Of a stretch of 6,297 nucleotides of DNA, positions 5,471-6,297 are shown piece by piece; the first letter of the stretch is position 1; every line of letters begins with the position of its first letter. The stretch spans positions 1-6,297 of the forward strand of contig CAYSPA010000067.1 of assembly GCA_964432835.1 (NCBI GenBank), in the 5' to 3' direction. Position numbers and translations under genes: made by a program. This stretch comes from B18-G2 sp964432835. Its GTDB lineage: Archaea > Thermoplasmatota > E2 > DHVEG-1 > B18-G2. The notes under the pieces were generated by a model. That model was not told where the DNA came from and ran no database searches. It was given only the letters and a program-made list of their open reading frames with translations.

Positions 5471-6297
5471 AACTTTTGGAGGCTCGCCGATATACTCAGA
5501 TGCGGTCAAAACCCTCTTTCTTTCCTTCCTTGCACTCTCCCAGACATCTCTGGTTCTATCTCTGAACCTTGGTTCTCTCGGCAGATGATGATCGTAAATC
5601 ATGACATCAAAATCAACCTCTTCAACGATTCTTTTCGCGTTGCCGATCGCTCTGTTCAGGTTGGTTTTATTGAGAAGATATCCAAACATATACGTCATCG
5701 GACCATCGAGTATTATCACATCCGGATTTTCCCTGATTATCATCTCCGAGTAATCCTCTATGATTGGTCCATTCAGATCACTGGAGTGCAGGAGTTTGAA
5801 TCCCTTATGCTCTACCACTGTCATGAACACCCACCCGACTCTAGAGTATTCCACGCCGTGGAAGAGGGGAGCAGAAAATCTGATGGTGGTGCTTCCAAAC
5901 CTGAATCTCCTATCTTCAGGGTAAATCACCTTTATCCTCTCATCATCTATCTCGTCTATCCACCCCCATCTCTGCCATTTCGATGACAACCTTTCAAACC
6001 ATTTTCTTCCCTTTTCCATGAGCTCTTCTCTTCTCTCGTTGTAATCCCCAAAGTCCATCTTCATGCTGGCGAGTTTTTCTGCAGGATCTCTGAATGTTTT
6101 CTCTCTGCTCTCTTCAAGGCGCAGGTCGGCGTGGAGGATTTCCTTCCAGATCTTCTGGTAAAAGGTGAGCGCCCGCTCTCTCTGCGACTCGTTGATGTAT
6201 GAATTGGGATTCTTTGCAAAAATCGTTTTGTTGCGGTATATATCTATATCATTGGGCAGATAGTGATCGTAGTGGTAGTGAGATATGATTATCACAT
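5459..6297 (-). CDS. UPF0282-type metallo-beta-lactamase-fold protein (5' end outside window)
   Basis: At least 278 residues are in the window. The HxHxDH metal site (SHYHYDHY) falls at residues 5-12 of the visible part; family members normally have a leading beta-strand region before it, so the start lies beyond 6297. The GTG at 6295 is most likely an internal valine. Further likely metal ligands are H146 (PLFHGVEYS), D173 (HSSDLNGP) and the DHH at 235-237 (YDHHLPRE). The C-terminal pattern (TASEYIG) and the long charged helical insert (about 37-108, rich in Glu, Arg and Lys) agree with the archaeal UPF0282 group. The fold is a two-metal hydrolase; the substrate is not established for the family. 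The gene is convergent with, and overlaps by 12 bp, the EamA transporter gene, so a functional link with it is not implied. Confidence 0.88.
   Translation of the reverse strand, partial: VIIISHYHYDHYLPNDIDIYRNKTIFAKNPNSYINESQRERALTFYQKIWKEILHADLRLEESREKTFRDPAEKLASMKMDFGDYNERREELMEKGRKWFERLSSKWQRWGWIDEIDDERIKVIYPEDRRFRFGSTTIRFSAPLFHGVEYSRVGWVFMTVVEHKGFKLLHSSDLNGPIIEDYSEMIIRENPDVIILDGPMTYMFGYLLNKTNLNRAIGNAKRIVEEVDFDVMIYDHHLPREPRFRDRTRDVWESARKERKRVLTASEYIGEPPKVLSS

Noticed and set aside
6293..6295. GTG at 6295 as the start codon of the metallo-beta-lactamase-fold gene
   Set aside because: It lies five residues before the HxHxDH motif, which would remove the first strands of the fold; the gene almost certainly continues beyond the window.

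Overview
The window looks like a piece of a euryarchaeal genome. The evidence is: TATA boxes about 26-27 nt upstream of start codons that lack a ribosome-binding site (leaderless promoters), a cell-surface protein with a tail like the archaeosortase PGF-CTERM signal, a UPF0282-type metallo-beta-lactamase protein (a family known from archaea), T-tract terminators without hairpins, and ATGA stop/start overlaps inside an operon. The lineage cannot be fixed from the sequence alone. A folate-type C1 enzyme (formate-tetrahydrofolate ligase) suggests a lineage that uses tetrahydrofolate.

Layout. Positions 1-189 hold a 12-bp palindrome, a TATA box and a possible 36-codon leaderless micro-ORF on the + strand. 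It converges on fhs (minus strand, 218-1864), an essentially complete formate-tetrahydrofolate ligase. A 241-nt divergent intergenic region (1865-2105) carries promoter-like elements in both directions. From 2106 to 4011 three + strand genes overlap by ATGA at both junctions: a signal-peptide protein with an Ig-like body and a PGF-CTERM-like tail, a polytopic 4Fe-4S protein (NapH-like, with two CxxxCP motifs, a ferredoxin domain with two clusters and an extra N-terminal cysteine cluster), and an anchored thioredoxin-fold protein with a CPAC active site. A T-rich terminator follows.

Positions 4030-4570 (minus strand) hold a decayed, doubly truncated PaaK-like (phenylacetate-CoA ligase / adenylate-forming) pseudogene. 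A leaderless EamA/DMT-family transporter (4601-5470, +) starts right after it and overlaps tail-to-tail by 12 bp with a UPF0282 metallo-beta-lactamase-fold gene (5459 to the window edge, minus; its N-terminus lies outside).

The most interesting unit is the three-gene operon. Predicted topology puts the ferredoxin clusters in the cytoplasm, and the extra cysteine cluster and the thioredoxin domain outside. This suggests a membrane relay that carries electrons from cytosolic ferredoxin-like clusters to extracytoplasmic thiols, which is the job DsbD/CcdA does in bacteria by a different mechanism. That function is inferred; the motifs, overlaps and topology signals are read from the sequence.
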